The notes under the pieces: model-generated | Seen by the model: the letters and a program-made list of their open reading frames with translations, nothing else | The model's database searches: none | What the model was told of the DNA's origin: nothing | Assembly (NCBI GenBank): GCA_946894095.1 | Contig: OX335651.1 | Span: 10,686,501-10,750,500, forward strand | Reading direction: 5' to 3' | Length of the DNA: 64,000 nucleotides | Source: Incurvaria masculella | Lineage: Eukaryota > Arthropoda > Insecta > Lepidoptera > Incurvariidae | Shown here: positions 19,861 to 31,799 of the stretch, piece by piece | How the letters are laid out: every line of letters begins with the position of its first letter | How positions within the stretch are numbered: position 1 is the first letter of the stretch | Made by a program: the position numbers and the translations under genes

Positions 19861-21579
19861 AGAACCAATTCGTAAAATTTAGGTGAAATAAAATATTATT
19901 GACAGAGCGTAGCGAAGGTCTCCGTTTCAAGATTGGGTAAAAACGCTTTCGCATGTCCGTTCTCAACTGATTCACGTGAAATTTTGTAAGCATGTTCGAT
20001 ATTTATAAATACATTATTTGCCAGTTTTTTTACTTATATGAAAATAAAATTAGAAATATCAAATAGCCACTAATAATATTTGTTATACGTTTGTATTTCA
20101 CCTAATACTACTTTCATATGTTTTTTCCCCCAAAAGCCTTACACATGCATGCTCAAACTAACCTATACCACTCACTGTAGAAGGGCCGCGAGAGGGGAGA
20201 TGTGTCAGTGTTGGGAAAAGGTCGAGGCACATTCGTGGAACACAAATAGCGACACCTAATGTGTGGAGCTTCATGTCTATCATTTTTAAGTTCTCTGGTT
20301 AAAGCCCGGCATTCCGAGCTGATCGAACGATAGCAAAAAGCTGTTGGATGAATGTTTTCGTCTATCAGGAGGCAAGCCATCGCAGCAATAGGCTAGCATT
20401 GAAGGGGATATCCGAGGTTGCTGTCGAACATCCTTATTTACGTAAGACGTACGAATAGGTTGTTTGTTCGTATTTCTTACTTCAAAAACTTGGAATGAGG
20501 GCTTATCCGAGGGATATAGCCCTTCATATTTCATGAAAGCCACCACATTCAATTTATTTATTTTAAGAGGAACCTGAAATCCCTCTTTCAAGCCAACATA
20601 ACTTCGTTACCCACCTCGCGCATTGTCGAATGCTTATGGGCATAGTCGCTACCCTAGACGCGGAATGTGCCATGTGTCCCACGTTCTATTAAAAAAGTTA
20701 CGGGCAATATTCACAAATTTTGCAGCAAGCAGTGACCGTGGCTTAAGTCTAAGCTATCCTAGCCGAATGAAAGTCTGGCCACATTCCGTGAAGATAACGT
20801 CACTCACGGCGCGCACCGGGGACACGGCCTTAAGCGCCTCAGCGTGTCTGTGTCAGTATCCTCCTTAATAAGTGTCAGGAGTCGTCGTGACGCGTGATTG
20901 GAATCACGTTACGAGGCGTCGCGTCGCCTCAGCTCGACAACGCGAAGCCTTCAGCCAAGAACATCGCTGCCTTCAAAGCTCATAATAATATTCATGTACG
21001 CTGGTAAACGCGACTGGCATTATGTAACAAACCGTTTAGATATTATATCTGATTGTCGATAGGCTTTTTCACGGAATGTGCTGCTCCAAATTGTTTCTGA
21101 TATTTCTTCTTGGGAAGTATCGTTGCCCGGCAGAAGTGCAGAAACGCTCTCACTCTTTTCAGTTTACTACTCATGCGGTGGAATCTCTAAATGCAAATTT
21201 AACAGGTACTGGTACTACCATGGCCGCATCTTTGTGGAAAATTGCGTCCCGGATTATTACCTCTCCTACATCCGTATCCTATACATGCGTAGGATATTGG
21301 CAGAACAAAAAGAATGCAGAAGTTGAATTTATTAACACAGATTAAAATTACGTTTGGTAAACTTAGTCACCACTTAGAAAATTGTTAACTGATGAAATGT
21401 CTGATTGAATACATTTTTCAATGGCTATAACATACATATATGTATAGAATCCAACATCCGATTCATTTGAAGTCGAACAGTGGCATGTACATTGCAACCG
21501 TTGCAAAAATAATTTGGAAATGATCAAAACACATCGTTTCATTAATGTGATGCACTGTCGGATTTCAAAATTATAACAA
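19861..21579. other. Stretch without recognised gene
   Basis: Apart from SINE debris at the left edge no repeat was assigned. Minus-strand frames at 20153-20591 and plus frames at 20623-20868 are open but show no known domain. GC-rich material at 20780-20950 contains several CGTC/GACG motifs. Confidence 0.45.
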
Positions 21580-21895
21580 GAACTAATGTACATTTCACAC
21601 AGTCAGACAGTCTATACATTTGAGATTAGCAATGTTGGTAGTATAACGTCACAAATTGAGATCCTTTATCTACGGGGTAGAATGCAAGGTATTTTCCGAT
21701 GTATTTTCCCGAAATTACAACCTGGGGTCCTTCAAACATGTTGTGAAGAAGCACCTGGCCATTGGTTTCGCTGCGAAATGTATGAAAGCCCATCGACATC
21801 GTCGGGAGCCTCTTAGAGGAAGGCCTGGCTTACGCCATTAGCCACACTTTACACCAAATGCCTCTATAGCCTATCTCTATGAAAACTATAAATAA
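21580..21895 (+). mobile_element. LINE 3' end, family L-A, best plus-strand copy
   Basis: The frame at 21656-21841 ends SRNYNLGSFKHVVKKHLAIG followed by FAAKC, a typical C-terminus of a LINE reverse transcriptase. A tail follows with GGCCTGGCTTACGCCATTAG and CTATAAATAAATAAAT. Copies of the same tail lie at 5310, 10085, 10945, 27630 and 31530. Confidence 0.72.
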
Positions 21896-22566
21896 ATAAA
21901 TTCTGCTTCTTTTTAAACGCCATAATCTCTATAATAATATAAAAGAACAAACATGTTTCTGCATATTTATTACATCTAAACGTGTAAAAATATTTGATAG
22001 TGTAGGGGACACGGCATACGAAAAAAAAGAAAAATGAAAGCCAATATTTTATTACTAATACAAGGACATCAAAAGCAATTTCAGTGCGAAGTTCGAGGCA
22101 ATAAAACGTAAACATGAAATAAGAAAAGCGTGTAAACCGTTTTCAGTAATCACGACATCAATATGTGTGGCCTTCCGTTGACAGTGAATTCCTTACAACA
22201 CCTGGAACTGCAACCCAAATCCGTTACCCCATAAAAGATTTGCTGACTTGCAGTATATGTTCGGTGGTCTCGCTGCTTCAAACAGTTTTCTCTGAGAAAG
22301 GAGACAAGAAATCTTGAACGGTTTTATGAGAGAAACGGTACGGGTTAGAAATTTGCTCAATTCTTATCACAAAATAGAATAAACATTTTAAAAGACGGAT
22401 TATGCTTTGACTGACAAGTTTAAAAATAAATAATTTAATGCCGCTTTATTTATTTGAAAGGATCTTAAAATATTTGGACACACAACTCGGAAACACTGTA
22501 TTTATCCATTTGAAATTACTGTGCATTTCTTCACGAATACGAGCCATTCCATGGTTCAGAATACAT
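21896..22566. other. AT-rich stretch without recognised gene
   Basis: Nothing recognised. Open frames are A/T-driven. Confidence 0.5.
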
Positions 22567-22856
22567 AGGCCAACTGCGAGTCGACTCGCACACGAAGTAT
22601 CGCACACGCAAAATACGTTTCTTGTATGGGGCCCCCTTTAATTGGTATCATTTTAAAATTTTACGTATTTGTTGTTATAGCGGCAAAATAAATACACATT
22701 CTGCGAAAATTTCAGCTGCCTATCTATTACACTTCATGAGATGCAGCGCTGTGTCAAACGGGCGGACGGACGGACGGACGGACGGACGGATGGACAACGG
22801 AGGCTTAGTAATAGGGTTCCGTTGCCACCCTTTGGATACGGAACCCTAAAAACGAT
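22567..22856 (+). repeat. MINE-2-like MITE, copy 3
   Basis: Begins GGCCAACTGCGAGTCGACTCGCACACGAAG, then GGGGCCCCCTTTAA, the TTATAGCGGCAAAATAAATAC block, a GGAC run (about 22763-22792) and the end CGGAACCCTAAAAA. The AGGGTTCCGTACC part near the left end is replaced by a short deletion. Confidence 0.85.
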
Positions 22857-22859
22857 CCC

Positions 22860-23095
22860 TTCCCGTACTCTATTGTTTAAAGGATTGAGCCCGCCCAAAT
22901 TGGCGCCATTGCGATGGATAAAAATACGGTCGAAGCGTCAGTGAAAAACTGTCCTTGTTTCCCATCCAGTTAAATTTAGCCGAGTTAATAAAGGGAAGGT
23001 CCTATCACAGCACCTGATTTCTTTATTAATGCGATGTTTTGAGCTAATATCATGACGATGGGTGTGGTATTCGTCGTCTATATCCAGTTATAAAT
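22860..23095 (+). mobile_element. S1 SINE, 5'-truncated
   Basis: Motifs in order: CCCGCCC, GGTCGAAGCGTCAGTGAAAA, CCATCCAGTTAAATTTAGCC, GGGAAGGTCCTA, ATGACGATGGGTGTGGTATT and TATATCCAGTTATAA. Immediately follows MINE-2 copy 3. Confidence 0.65.
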
Positions 23096-23809
23096 ACAAA
23101 CATTTAATTTCATATTTATTTATCCCTAGTATTTCGCCCCGAACTATGAACTCGCGATTTATCTCGTATTCATCACATATCCTAGGTCTAAATTAAGACA
23201 CATTATTTTTTCTAGTGGGCATTACATTTGGAATAGCTTTCCTAATACATTCGATTTTTAGATTCTCTCTTACAATCCTATGTCTCCTCGGTAACCTCTT
23301 GACTAAATTGGCTCATGTTGGAAATGTCTCAATTACTAGCCTACCAAATTGAGGTTCCGATTGACGATACTCGAATTATCATCGGACAAACATTTATACA
23401 TACATACATATATGTATACATACCAACGCCGGCCTTTTCAAGTAGACTCGGACAAATTCCCTTGCTTCGCTCGCTCGTACACCTACGTATATCCTGAATT
23501 ATAAATTTTAACCCGACTTTTAATTCTACATTCATTGTAAATATACACAGCAGAACACACTTGTAAAAATCTCGGAAAAAATATCCATATCCAATTAAAT
23601 GTTTTCAGGTCAGATGTCATGACCTCACTTCGCTCCATTCCATACCATCGCCATAAACACGAGGCCACATCGAAGACGCGCTTACGAGCGAGTAATTCGC
23701 AAAGAATACCTGTGGCGCATCCGAATAGCTCTTTATGACTCAGGACGCGTTTTGCGCGCATGCTCCTTGAGGTTTGGAGCAACCTTCCTGAAGATATACC
23801 TTTGTATGT

Positions 23810-23875
23810 AAGTAAACATGGATGGGCACTATCATGATATGAGCCCAACACACCACACGAAAACTAGATGCCATC
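23810..23875 (-). mobile_element. S1 SINE fragment
   Basis: Minus-strand S1 3' end: ACATGGATGGGCACTATC, GAGCCCAACACACCACA and CTAGATGCCAT. Confidence 0.55.
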
Positions 23876-23989
23876 ATGCACCACGAGGCGTCGCTGGGCT
23901 GTCAGGGTTAACAGCACGGAGATCTCTGACTCGCTTCTGTTTAGTGAATTTAGAATGGACATAGATTAGATACAAAACTTGTAAAGATC

Positions 23990-24235
23990 ACAAGTGTGAA
24001 AATATATTTGTAAATCTATATTTTGGCGCCAAAATCCGGCCATGATTTTTTTTCATAATTTTGATATACCCATTGCCACTCTCAAAATCAAGGCAAACCT
24101 AACGATATCTCTCAAGCTAAAATCCATTAAGCCGTTTAGGCTGTAAGACGTGCCAAAAAATATACATACATACATACCCTCGAATAACATAACCCTCCTT
24201 CTTGCTCAGTCGGGTAAAAAGTAAGCATACATCCC
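23990..24235 (-). repeat. Dispersed lepidopteran repeat (AAGGAGGGTTATG type)
   Basis: On the minus strand it reads TTTTTACCCGACTGAGCAAG, AAGGAGGGTTATG, a GTAT run and CCTAAACGGCTTAATGGATT. This arrangement is recalled as common moth repeat debris. There is no second full copy in the window to define its ends. Confidence 0.45.
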
Positions 24236-24299
24236 ACCTCTTGACTACATATCTTCGCTTCATGTCTTGCGAAGCGGACGCCTTCGAACAGCGTTTCAT

Positions 24300-25135
24300 A
24301 ACCCATTTACAGACTCATGTATGCAGGGTGGGTAATGTTTATATTTAGGTCGCATCCATACTTGGGGCCATAGAAAGGAAAGAGAAAATCTATTTACATT
24401 TTTAAATTAATATTCTAGCTCTAAACACATAAGATTAAATTTATACATTTACAGTAAGACACATAAAATACTTCAATGTATTTTTATGTCCTCATTTGCC
24501 CAACATACCCTTCTCCTAAGTTTGTAAGTCAATATTAAATTGTTTGATCGGTCGTAAATATTATTTAATGGTTAACTGTACCAGCAATACGTGTTTACAC
24601 TGTTTTTGATCCTCTGTAGTAGTTAACTTTGTCCATTTACTATCTCTGTGCTCTAAATAGCGTTGCTGCGCAAAATACTAATCAGTTTAAAACACAGAGC
24701 AACAATCCGTTACGCTTAGCTTTAAAATACAAATACCACATACATTTAGGTTCTACTGCTATATAAGCTCTGGTTTAAGTGGGATATATTACATAAGCTG
24801 TCCTAAAATAACAGCAAATTACAGCAAATTTTCGGGAGCTTGAAAATCTAGGCCACTGGAGGACTCTTTGGGTCTCGTCTAGGTTTCCAATTTTTTATTA
24901 ATTTGTGGATACGAAATTAACGTTATCTCATTATTTTTCCAAGTATGTATACCGTATGTAACATTAAAACAAAATCCATTTTTTTCTCATTCTTAGGATT
25001 TTGTAGCTGCACTATAGAACTAATAAGGGTCACTATAATTTAAACGTCTTTTCCGTGAATCGTACATTAGATATAAACTCTTAATGGCCTTATGCTAAAA
25101 TATATTCATCATACAAGCTCCAATTCAAGGCTAGG
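24300..25135. other. AT-rich stretch without recognised gene
   Basis: Nothing recognised. Confidence 0.5.
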
Positions 25136-25139
25136 CATA

Positions 25140-25330
25140 TGACGGAAATGGATGGCTAATACCACACCCAATGTCAAAATATTAGTCCAAATCCCAATAC
25201 ACCACATTTCCAAAGGAATGGCCATGCCAGGACCTTCTCTTAACGAGCAAGGCTAAATTGAGCTGGGTGAAAATTTTTCATTACCGTTTCAATCCCCTTT
25301 TCACCCAATGCGCGCAGCGCAGCGAACGTT
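25140..25330 (-). mobile_element. S1 SINE, 5'-truncated
   Basis: Minus-strand copy: AATGGATGGCTAATACCACAC, CCAATACACCACATTTCC, GCCATGCCAGGACCTTC and CATTACCGTTTCAATCC. Confidence 0.68.
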
Positions 25331-25664
25331 CCCACGGAGCAGGTGATTTGTTTTAGTTAATTTGGACGGTCCAGACGAAAGTCAAGACTTGATGACACCT
25401 CCGGTGCTAGTCTGGAGAACTACGAGCTAGTAATTATGCCGGTCTATCTAGCCGCGTAGGAAAGGAAAGATGCATTATGTGCATCGGGAAGGAAGTTTGC
25501 CGACTGAACGACACCAGTACCATACTGGAAATATCGGAGTCAGCTTATCTGTCGTCTCGAGCGTGGATTGAAATATTATTATATTTTTAATGAACTTGTA
25601 ATAGACAAATAAAAAAATCTTTCCGAAACATACAATCTCATGATGGAACCCAATAAAAAGTTTA

Positions 25665-25860
25665 TTCCCCTTCCCTACTTGCTGGGTACCTAGAGATTAA
25701 GCCCATCCGGGCTAAAATAAGTCGACGGCAATGAAAACTCGTTCGTTTTTGCCATACAATTCAACATATAATATACATGCCATACAACTCGTGCTGGTGG
25801 GAAAAGGAAAGTCCTGACATGGCACCTTATTCCCTTGAGAAACGCGATGCGTTAGGCTAT
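25665..25860 (+). mobile_element. S1 SINE, diverged
   Basis: Plus-strand order: CCCCTTCCCTACTTGCTGGG, AAGCCCATCCGGGC, GGCAATGAAAA, AAAGTCCTGACATGGCACC and ATTCCCTTGAGAAACGCG. Confidence 0.5.
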
Positions 25861-26059
25861 ACTCAGAGTGGTTAAGTCCTTTGCCTTCCGTGTCCAGTAC
25901 CTTAGAAAAGGGCTCAGTCGGGCTAACAAACTCGAAACGTAGAGGATAATCAAAGATTCTAATCACAAACACGTATAAGGTTATTAACGTTTCGGAGCGG
26001 CTCAACTCAGTCGCGCATTAAGTGGGTTAATAATGTGTAAATTCAATTAAGGACAAAAG

Positions 26060-26260
26060 ATTTAGCGGTCGGCGGCGTTGAAAAGCGCGTCCGCGCCGCC
26101 AGCAGGGCACGGCGAGGGTAGCGGGCTCGCGTGACCGTGCCACATAAATCCACCTTTGTTAAGCCCAATCCTCGCGTAATCTTCGTGATCAACACCCGGC
26201 CGCCGCCACCGCCGCCGCCACCGCCGCCGGCTGCTTGGCACCGGGGCGCTTGCGCAATGC
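26060..26260. promoter_or_regulatory. GC-rich island with CCG/CGC trinucleotide runs
   Basis: Dense CpG, with GCCGCCGCCACCGCCGCCGC-like runs at about 26200-26230. The minus frame (26274-26062) would encode Arg/Pro/Ser-rich sequence typical of low-complexity GC DNA. It could be a promoter or 5' exon of an unseen gene. Confidence 0.3.
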
Positions 26261-26339
26261 GACGATTGTTTCAACCACTATGCATTGCTTACAGTTTCTA
26301 TAGATGGTAACAATGCATTGACAACATAAAAAATAACTA

Positions 26340-26430
26340 CTTATTTTCTTAATAATATTAATTATATTAATAATTTTTATTTTAATATTAATTTTAATAA
26401 ATTATATTAATAATTAATTAAAATGAATTG
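26340..26430. repeat. AT-rich palindromic run
   Basis: Almost pure AATATTAATTATATTAATAA-type sequence, self-complementary over tens of bases. A low-complexity repeat. Confidence 0.6.
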
Positions 26431-26723
26431 TCGAAGTTTGAAGATTTTTTTCCGTTTACCACGACCTCTCTCACCCCCTAGTTCATTATTTATTATGATA
26501 CATTTCCAGTTGCATAATTGATGGGAAAATCAATCTATAGGTAGATACGCCGCATTAAAATTGAATCATTTGTTCGCAAGTTATAAGCGGGTAATAAACA
26601 CACAGGATAGACGCCAGACAAAAATCGTCAATTAGTGACATTGAAAGTCTTCTGAAATCCAGCTATCGAATTGGCTCATAAATATTTATTCAGGATTACA
26701 TTACTTAATATGTTATCCAAGCT

Positions 26724-26846
26724 GTCGTATTCAGAGTGGGCGGACTATTTTTAGTGCGCGGATTATTTGCTGGACCAAACCGGTGTTTGCATGATTAGTC
26801 CGGTGCTAACAGGAATTAGTTTTCACAGATTCACTCTGAATACGAC
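26724..26846. mobile_element. MITE M2, copy 1
   Basis: The 123-bp element has terminal inverted repeats GTCGTATTCAGAGTG and CACTCTGAATACGAC, perfect over 15 bp. The inside carries GCGGACTA and TTAGTCCGGTGCTAAC. A diverged copy with related ends is at 56064-56175. Confidence 0.75.
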
Positions 26847-26849
26847 CGT

Positions 26850-27629
26850 AGCGAAGTGTTTAATTGAAAGGTATAAAAACCTGTTTCGAATATAGTTTAT
26901 AGTCAGTGATATATTTAGTCAATGTTCCTAGTACCTAATGCATTAATTGAACCAACTTTACTCGTAACTAATTTTAAGGTATCAGTTTCCAACTAATATA
27001 TCGCCAATTTTGTAATATAATATCTTATTCCAAACCTGAGCCAGAAAGGTACACATTCCACCCCACTCGATGTGTGTAAGTGCTCCAAAATGTGGGTTTA
27101 CTTTCTCTTGATGTATTGCCGCGGGCTTTGTTTCACTCGCTAGGTTGTGCGTTGTATGTGTTCAAAAGCAAATACTTCGCCAAGTCAGGTATCGAATGTT
27201 TCATTCGTCGTTTCAGAAAATGTACGCGATAAGACTGAAAAATTGAGGAGTATTTACGAATGAGCTTGAAAGCTAATACCGCTTGTGCAGAGTCTCCGTG
27301 ACGGTAATTTTGATTCTGATTTCTATTTTAAGTTATTTGATTGTTACATTAACATTTTCAACAATAAATAACTATGGTTAGAACTTAACAATAATTAAAG
27401 TAGTCTTGAGTATTTTTTTTAATCTTAAATAATCCTATAATTTTAAGTAATATTACAATAAATAAACTATTAAACTAGAGCAAACATTTATGATGTGTAT
27501 GTGTGTGTCGGTGTGTCTTTCTTTCGTAAATTTTATTAAAAATGTGCATTTTAGATTTATTTTTAAATATTTAACGTTAGATTTATTATTTAAGATACAA
27601 CAAATCGGTACATTCGCCAGAGTTTTAAA
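26850..27629. other. Stretch without recognised gene
   Basis: Nothing recognised beyond short T runs and a GTGTGTATGTGTGTG-like patch near 27495. Confidence 0.5.
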
Positions 27630-27745
27630 CAAATAGGCGCCCGATGATACGCAAGGGCTTGGATTTTTTTTCGGAGGCTGCGCCAACCGTTCCGGCCGCC
27701 CAGGTGCTTCCTTGAAGGAACTGAAGCTCTACGTAAGGGGATATG
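27630..27745 (-). mobile_element. LINE 3' end fragment, family L-A
   Basis: Shares CCCGATGATACGCAAGGG, TCGGAGGCTGCG and CCGGCCGCCCAGGTGCTTC with the corresponding parts of the copy at 10945-11215. Confidence 0.6.
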
Positions 27746-28354
27746 ATATACCTACCTCTGCAGGGAATCCACAGTAACATGATGATGATGAACAGAACTG
27801 ATTGGTCGATATAGGAGGTACGGGGACGGTTCACGGATTTTTTCCCTACTTGCTGATTGATGGTATAGAATTGATGGACGGATATTATCGTATAGCTCCA
27901 ATATAGCTATCCTATTGTAGATACATTAAGTCCTATCAAAGGTCAGTCATATAAATGTACATATGATTGCATGGTAAGGTTTATTACCTTGTTCGAGTTG
28001 TTGTAAAAATGTTCGAGTTACTGACGAATAAATTATTTCATACGATTACAGTAATACGTTACAGCCGCTGTAAGACATTAAAATATGCATTGTACCTAGC
28101 TAAAGTATTTGTGTATTACCTGAATAATCATCAAATCAAAAATATTTTTCAATACTAAAGGGAAAGTACCAAATTGGTTGACTTCCTAGATGAACTTGAT
28201 ATTTGATAACTAAGTGAAGGGTAATCCAGTGGAGAGGCTTCTAATTATCCCAAAACTTTAGCGTGTGGCCTATCTACGCGTGTTGTCAAGTAAATGAGAA
28301 GGAGTTAATAAATTTAAAATCATTGAATAAATAAATACGTACACAACCACTGAA

Positions 28355-28605
28355 GAGAAAGTAAGGAGAAGTGGCATGCGCTCGATATCGCGTATCCGCT
28401 ATATGGCCAACATGACCATATAGTTGTATGGGAATCCGGCGGCGCGACATACGCAACAGTCGAAACATATCCACCGCGCGTGAATGTGCTCCAAAATAGA
28501 GGAGTTCGTCAAGTCAGTTCCCATCCACACAAATCCTCCAATATGTCTGCGACTATATATGCATGTGGCATGTACTTTTAAGTTGGATTGGTAGCTATGT
28601 CTACA
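28355..28605 (-). repeat. Dispersed repeat, family D3, minus copy
   Basis: Its reverse complement matches 43715-43965 for about 240 bp: CCAATCCAACTTAAAAGTAC, CATGCCACATGCA, GTCGCAGACATATTGGAGG, GTGTGGATGGGAA, ATGTTTCGACTGT, CGCGCCGCCGGATTCCCATAC, CGATATCGAGCGC and GTGCCACTTCTCC. No ORF is shared. Confidence 0.75.
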
Positions 28606-28609
28606 ACAA

Positions 28610-29873
28610 TACGAATTATAGTTTCTCGTTTCTTAGAGTTTTCAATGCTTTTTTCCTTAGTTGTCATACTTAATTTAATCGGAAAGGAAATTAATTTTCA
28701 CATAATTTTACATAATTAAAAGTTAGTCAATAATGTTTATTGAATCAGACAACAATCCAAACATTGAACTATGAATCGATGCACTATTTTACTACCTAAA
28801 TATAAATGTTAATAAAGCTTTAACAACTAATTGTTTAGGTAAATGGTTAGTCCATATTTTATGAAACCAAAGCGTTCATTTGATATTCCATAAAAACTAA
28901 TATGGATGCTCGAATTCGCAAGGATTTGTATGAAATTTTAAGACCAGTTGTTAGCAATTTTTTTTAATTTTCAGCAGATGCAGGATACAATCACACCGAT
29001 TCTCAGAGGGGTAGGCAGAAGTGATGGATCGCAATATGTAATGGCAATCATATTGTAAAAATATTCATGGGTGGTGATATAAATTTGAAAACACGACAAA
29101 AAGATCAATCCATTTAGATGATGTCAAAACATCACACAAGTTCATCCAAGCAGTAAATAAATTGGACTGGGATAGATGAAGTTGGCAGGGAGTGGGCAGG
29201 TCACTCAAAGCCATATTAGGCATTGAAAACGTTTCAATATTTCGTAAAGTTTCCAACGGATCCCGCAATAGTTCCCGTTCCCTAAGCCGTGAAGTTAGCT
29301 GACAGCTAGTACCTATTCACTTCTATGATTCAAACCTCCCAAAAGGTGACACATCAAAGCTCTTATGAGATCTGCAATAAGGTGTATATTCATCCGATAG
29401 AGTCCATCAAATTCTGGTGTAACAACCAGCAGGCGTAACAATCGACTTACCTGGCTACGGCCGGGATCCGTCCAACTTTGGGACCATATAAAACTTTTAC
29501 GGGTCCGCGTATATTATCGCTGCAAACGAATGACTTTCCAATAGTTACCGGCTGACTATCGCATCACGAAAATGTGGTTTTGCATTCCGGGCAGGTTTTA
29601 GTGCTTGTACAATGTCGGCACAGCTTTGAACTTTGAACGTTTGAAGGCGAGGTAAGTAATAATAAAGGCGGAGTAAGTTAAAGTCTCGGCGTCTTGTTTG
29701 TCGCCGTTTTACAAACGGCTTGAATGTTTGATAAACATAGTTTATGGATAACTGAAACCTCACTGGTATTTAATGTTGGATCATATGAAATAAAAAGTGA
29801 AATTCACACGCATGCAACACGAAGCTAGATCGCGTTGGGGCCTTTCATTTGAGTACCAACATGATGGGTCTAC
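28610..29873. other. AT-rich stretch without recognised gene
   Basis: No gene or repeat assigned. A CAGAGGGGTAGGCAGA motif at about 29005 is a known kind of moth retroelement debris, similar to motifs near 34770 and 59200. Confidence 0.5.
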
Positions 29874-30131
29874 GGCTGAGACAAATAGTCGTAACCGAAA
29901 CTAAGACTAACGAAAAGTAGTACTTTGTGACATCACCTTGCATTACTTTGAGATTTCGTCCTTAGGCTGAGATAAATAGACGTAACAGAAACTAAGACTA
30001 ACGAAAAGTAGCCTTTGTGACGTCACTTTGACACATTTTGTATGGACGAAATCTCAAAGTAATGCAAATTGACGTCACAAAGTACTACTTTTCGTTAGAC
30101 TCAGTTTCTGTTACGACTATTAATCTCAGCC
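29874..30131. mobile_element. Composite inverted-repeat MITE M3
   Basis: An 88-bp unit starting GGCTGAGACAAATAGTCGT (29874-29961) is repeated inverted at the right end (about 30044-30131, ending AATCTCAGCC). A third, shorter direct copy starts at 29965 (GGCTGAGATAAATAGACGT). Shared internal blocks are ACGAAAAGTAG, CTTTGTGACGTCA and GCATTACTTTGAGATTTCGTCC. One reading is a 167-bp MITE (29965-30131) beside an extra left arm. Contains CRE-like TGACGTCA sites. Confidence 0.72.
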
Positions 30132-30569
30132 TTAGACTACAAGTTCCAAAGTTATGACCCAAAGTCGACTCTTGCAGCATGCATAGCAGGAGATTCAGTG
30201 CGACTATATTTATGTTAGTTAAAACGGCGGCGACTACTTTCCTATACATATGCTCAGCTTCCGTTCGCGTTTTTTATAAATATATATTTACATACTTCTT
30301 CTGAGTTAGGCTCCCCCCGCCCCCATCTGAAAGTCCCTTGCGCAAAGAAACTTCGCTCCTAAAACACAAATTATGTAATATTCCGTGATTGTTTTACGAT
30401 TAAGGAGAGACTTTTAGTGCGTGCTCTTAATTAATAAGTCGTTAAATAGCAATCAACCTAATCGACCACGAAAAGTAAACTAATATCGTTAACAGTGTTT
30501 CAGAATTACGACAAATCCTAAGCAAGAGATAAGATTAAATGAAGTGACGATCTGTGTCGAACTAACCGC

Positions 30570-30780
30570 CCTCGGTTAGCGAAGTGGCGGTCGCGGGGCG
30601 CGGAGTGCGGAGCGGTGTGCGGGGTGTGCGGGGTGTGCGGGGGGGGGGGGGGGGGGTACGGACTGAGAGACAAGTTGGCGTGGATGTTACTGAAACAGCA
30701 ATATCAGCTTAAATGTTGTTGAAGCGGAACGGTAGCCCGGAACCGCGAGCGGGGAGGGTGAGCGGGGATCGCGCCATAGG
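30570..30780. promoter_or_regulatory. GC-rich island with an 18-G run
   Basis: GC-rich sequence with GGGGTGTGCGGGGTGTGCGG repeats leads into 18 consecutive G (30639-30656). G-quadruplex formation is likely. No gene start identified. Confidence 0.35.
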
Positions 30781-30803
30781 CTATAAAGTCAGAGCCCGAC
30801 TTG

Positions 30804-31050
30804 TCAATCCAAATCGGTTGACTAGCGTTTTCAAATGAATGGAGAAATTGAAGCCGCGCGCAGCGGACGTAAAGCGAACTTACATTTGGGAGTCCAAGTT
30901 TGATTTGACAGCTTACTCACCCTCGCCGTAAATACGTTGACGTTGCCGTTTATGCCGACTCCGCGTTTTCATACGAATTGGAAGTTCGAGTTTTATTCTG
31001 ACAGCTTGAAGAAGTAAAACGACAGAGTAAACTGTAAACGTCTGCATGGG
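30804..31050. mobile_element. MITE M1, copy 2, degraded ends
   Basis: Colinear with 14555-14780: TTTTCAAATGAATGGAGAAA, GCGCGCAGCGGACGT, AAGCGAACTTACATTTG, CAGCTTACTCACC and GACGTTGCCGTTTATG. The inverted ends are mostly lost. Confidence 0.7.
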
Positions 31051-31082
31051 TTTTGTCCGTGCACTCGGATTTGTCCTATTGT

Positions 31083-31512
31083 ATCATTAGCCAGTTCAGC
31101 ATTCACAGCGAAGAAGCACTGGCAAAAAACTTCGCAGATTTTTTTTCAACGTTTCCTTAGTCACAGTTTACAAATTTATTTGCCACTGCTTACAGACATG
31201 CCATTGGTACCCCTTTTTTTGAATGCATTATTTTAATTCCTTGTAACATAAATAGCAAGTGTTTTTCGTTGAGAATAAGATAAAAACACAGATGGATACA
31301 GTTTACACACAATTAATTTAAAAAAGACATTTAATTTTGAACACAATTGATATTAATTCACAAACATCTGAAGTTCATGCCGTAAGCAACAGTTTGTATG
31401 TCCGTCATCTAACATGTTGCCAATTGGAGCAGGCCGGTCCCCACAAACAGCACCCGTTCACGAGCATCACGCTGCCGGGTCCACTCATCGCCCCTTCCAA
31501 CCATATATTATT
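31083..31512 (+). repeat. Dispersed repeat, family D4, copy 1
   Basis: Colinear with 61421-61812: ATCATTAGCCAGTTC, TTTGCCACTGCTTACAG, CCCCACAAACAGCACCCG and TTCACGAGCATCACG. About 400 bp with short indels. Probably the noncoding 3' part of a retroelement, but no RT was found with it. Confidence 0.7.
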
Positions 31513-31529
31513 GTTGGACCTTTTTTTAT

Positions 31530-31795
31530 GTTAAGCGCGGCATATGGCGTACGCCAGAAACTCTTTAGGTGCTCGGCGACGCCCATGGGATTTAGAACTT
31601 ACAGGGGAGCTGCGAAAACTTCTCCGCACCATGTTTGAATGACCCCAGGTTGTACTTTAGGGGAAATACCTCGTAAGGGATTTAATTCCATAGTTTTCCG
31701 ACCATATATGTAGATAAAGGATCTAGAAGACCTGTGAGTTGAATGGTGGTTTGGAATGGTGACTGTGAATATGTGGATTTTCTCCATGTTCCGCC
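31530..31795 (-). mobile_element. LINE 3' end, family L-A, best minus copy
   Basis: The minus frame 31787-31599 reads HIFTVTIPNHH, then GRKTMELNPLRGISPKVQPG and VIQTWCGEVF. This is the diverged form of the RT C-terminus ending FPK.YNLGSFKH...KFL. The 3' tail has GGCATATGGCGTACGCC. It directly abuts repeat D4. Confidence 0.72.
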
Positions 31796-31799
31796 CCGA

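Noticed and set aside
20153..20591. Overlapping minus-strand frames of 75 and 101 codons
   Set aside because: No domain recognised and the frames conflict; kept only as an unassigned stretch.
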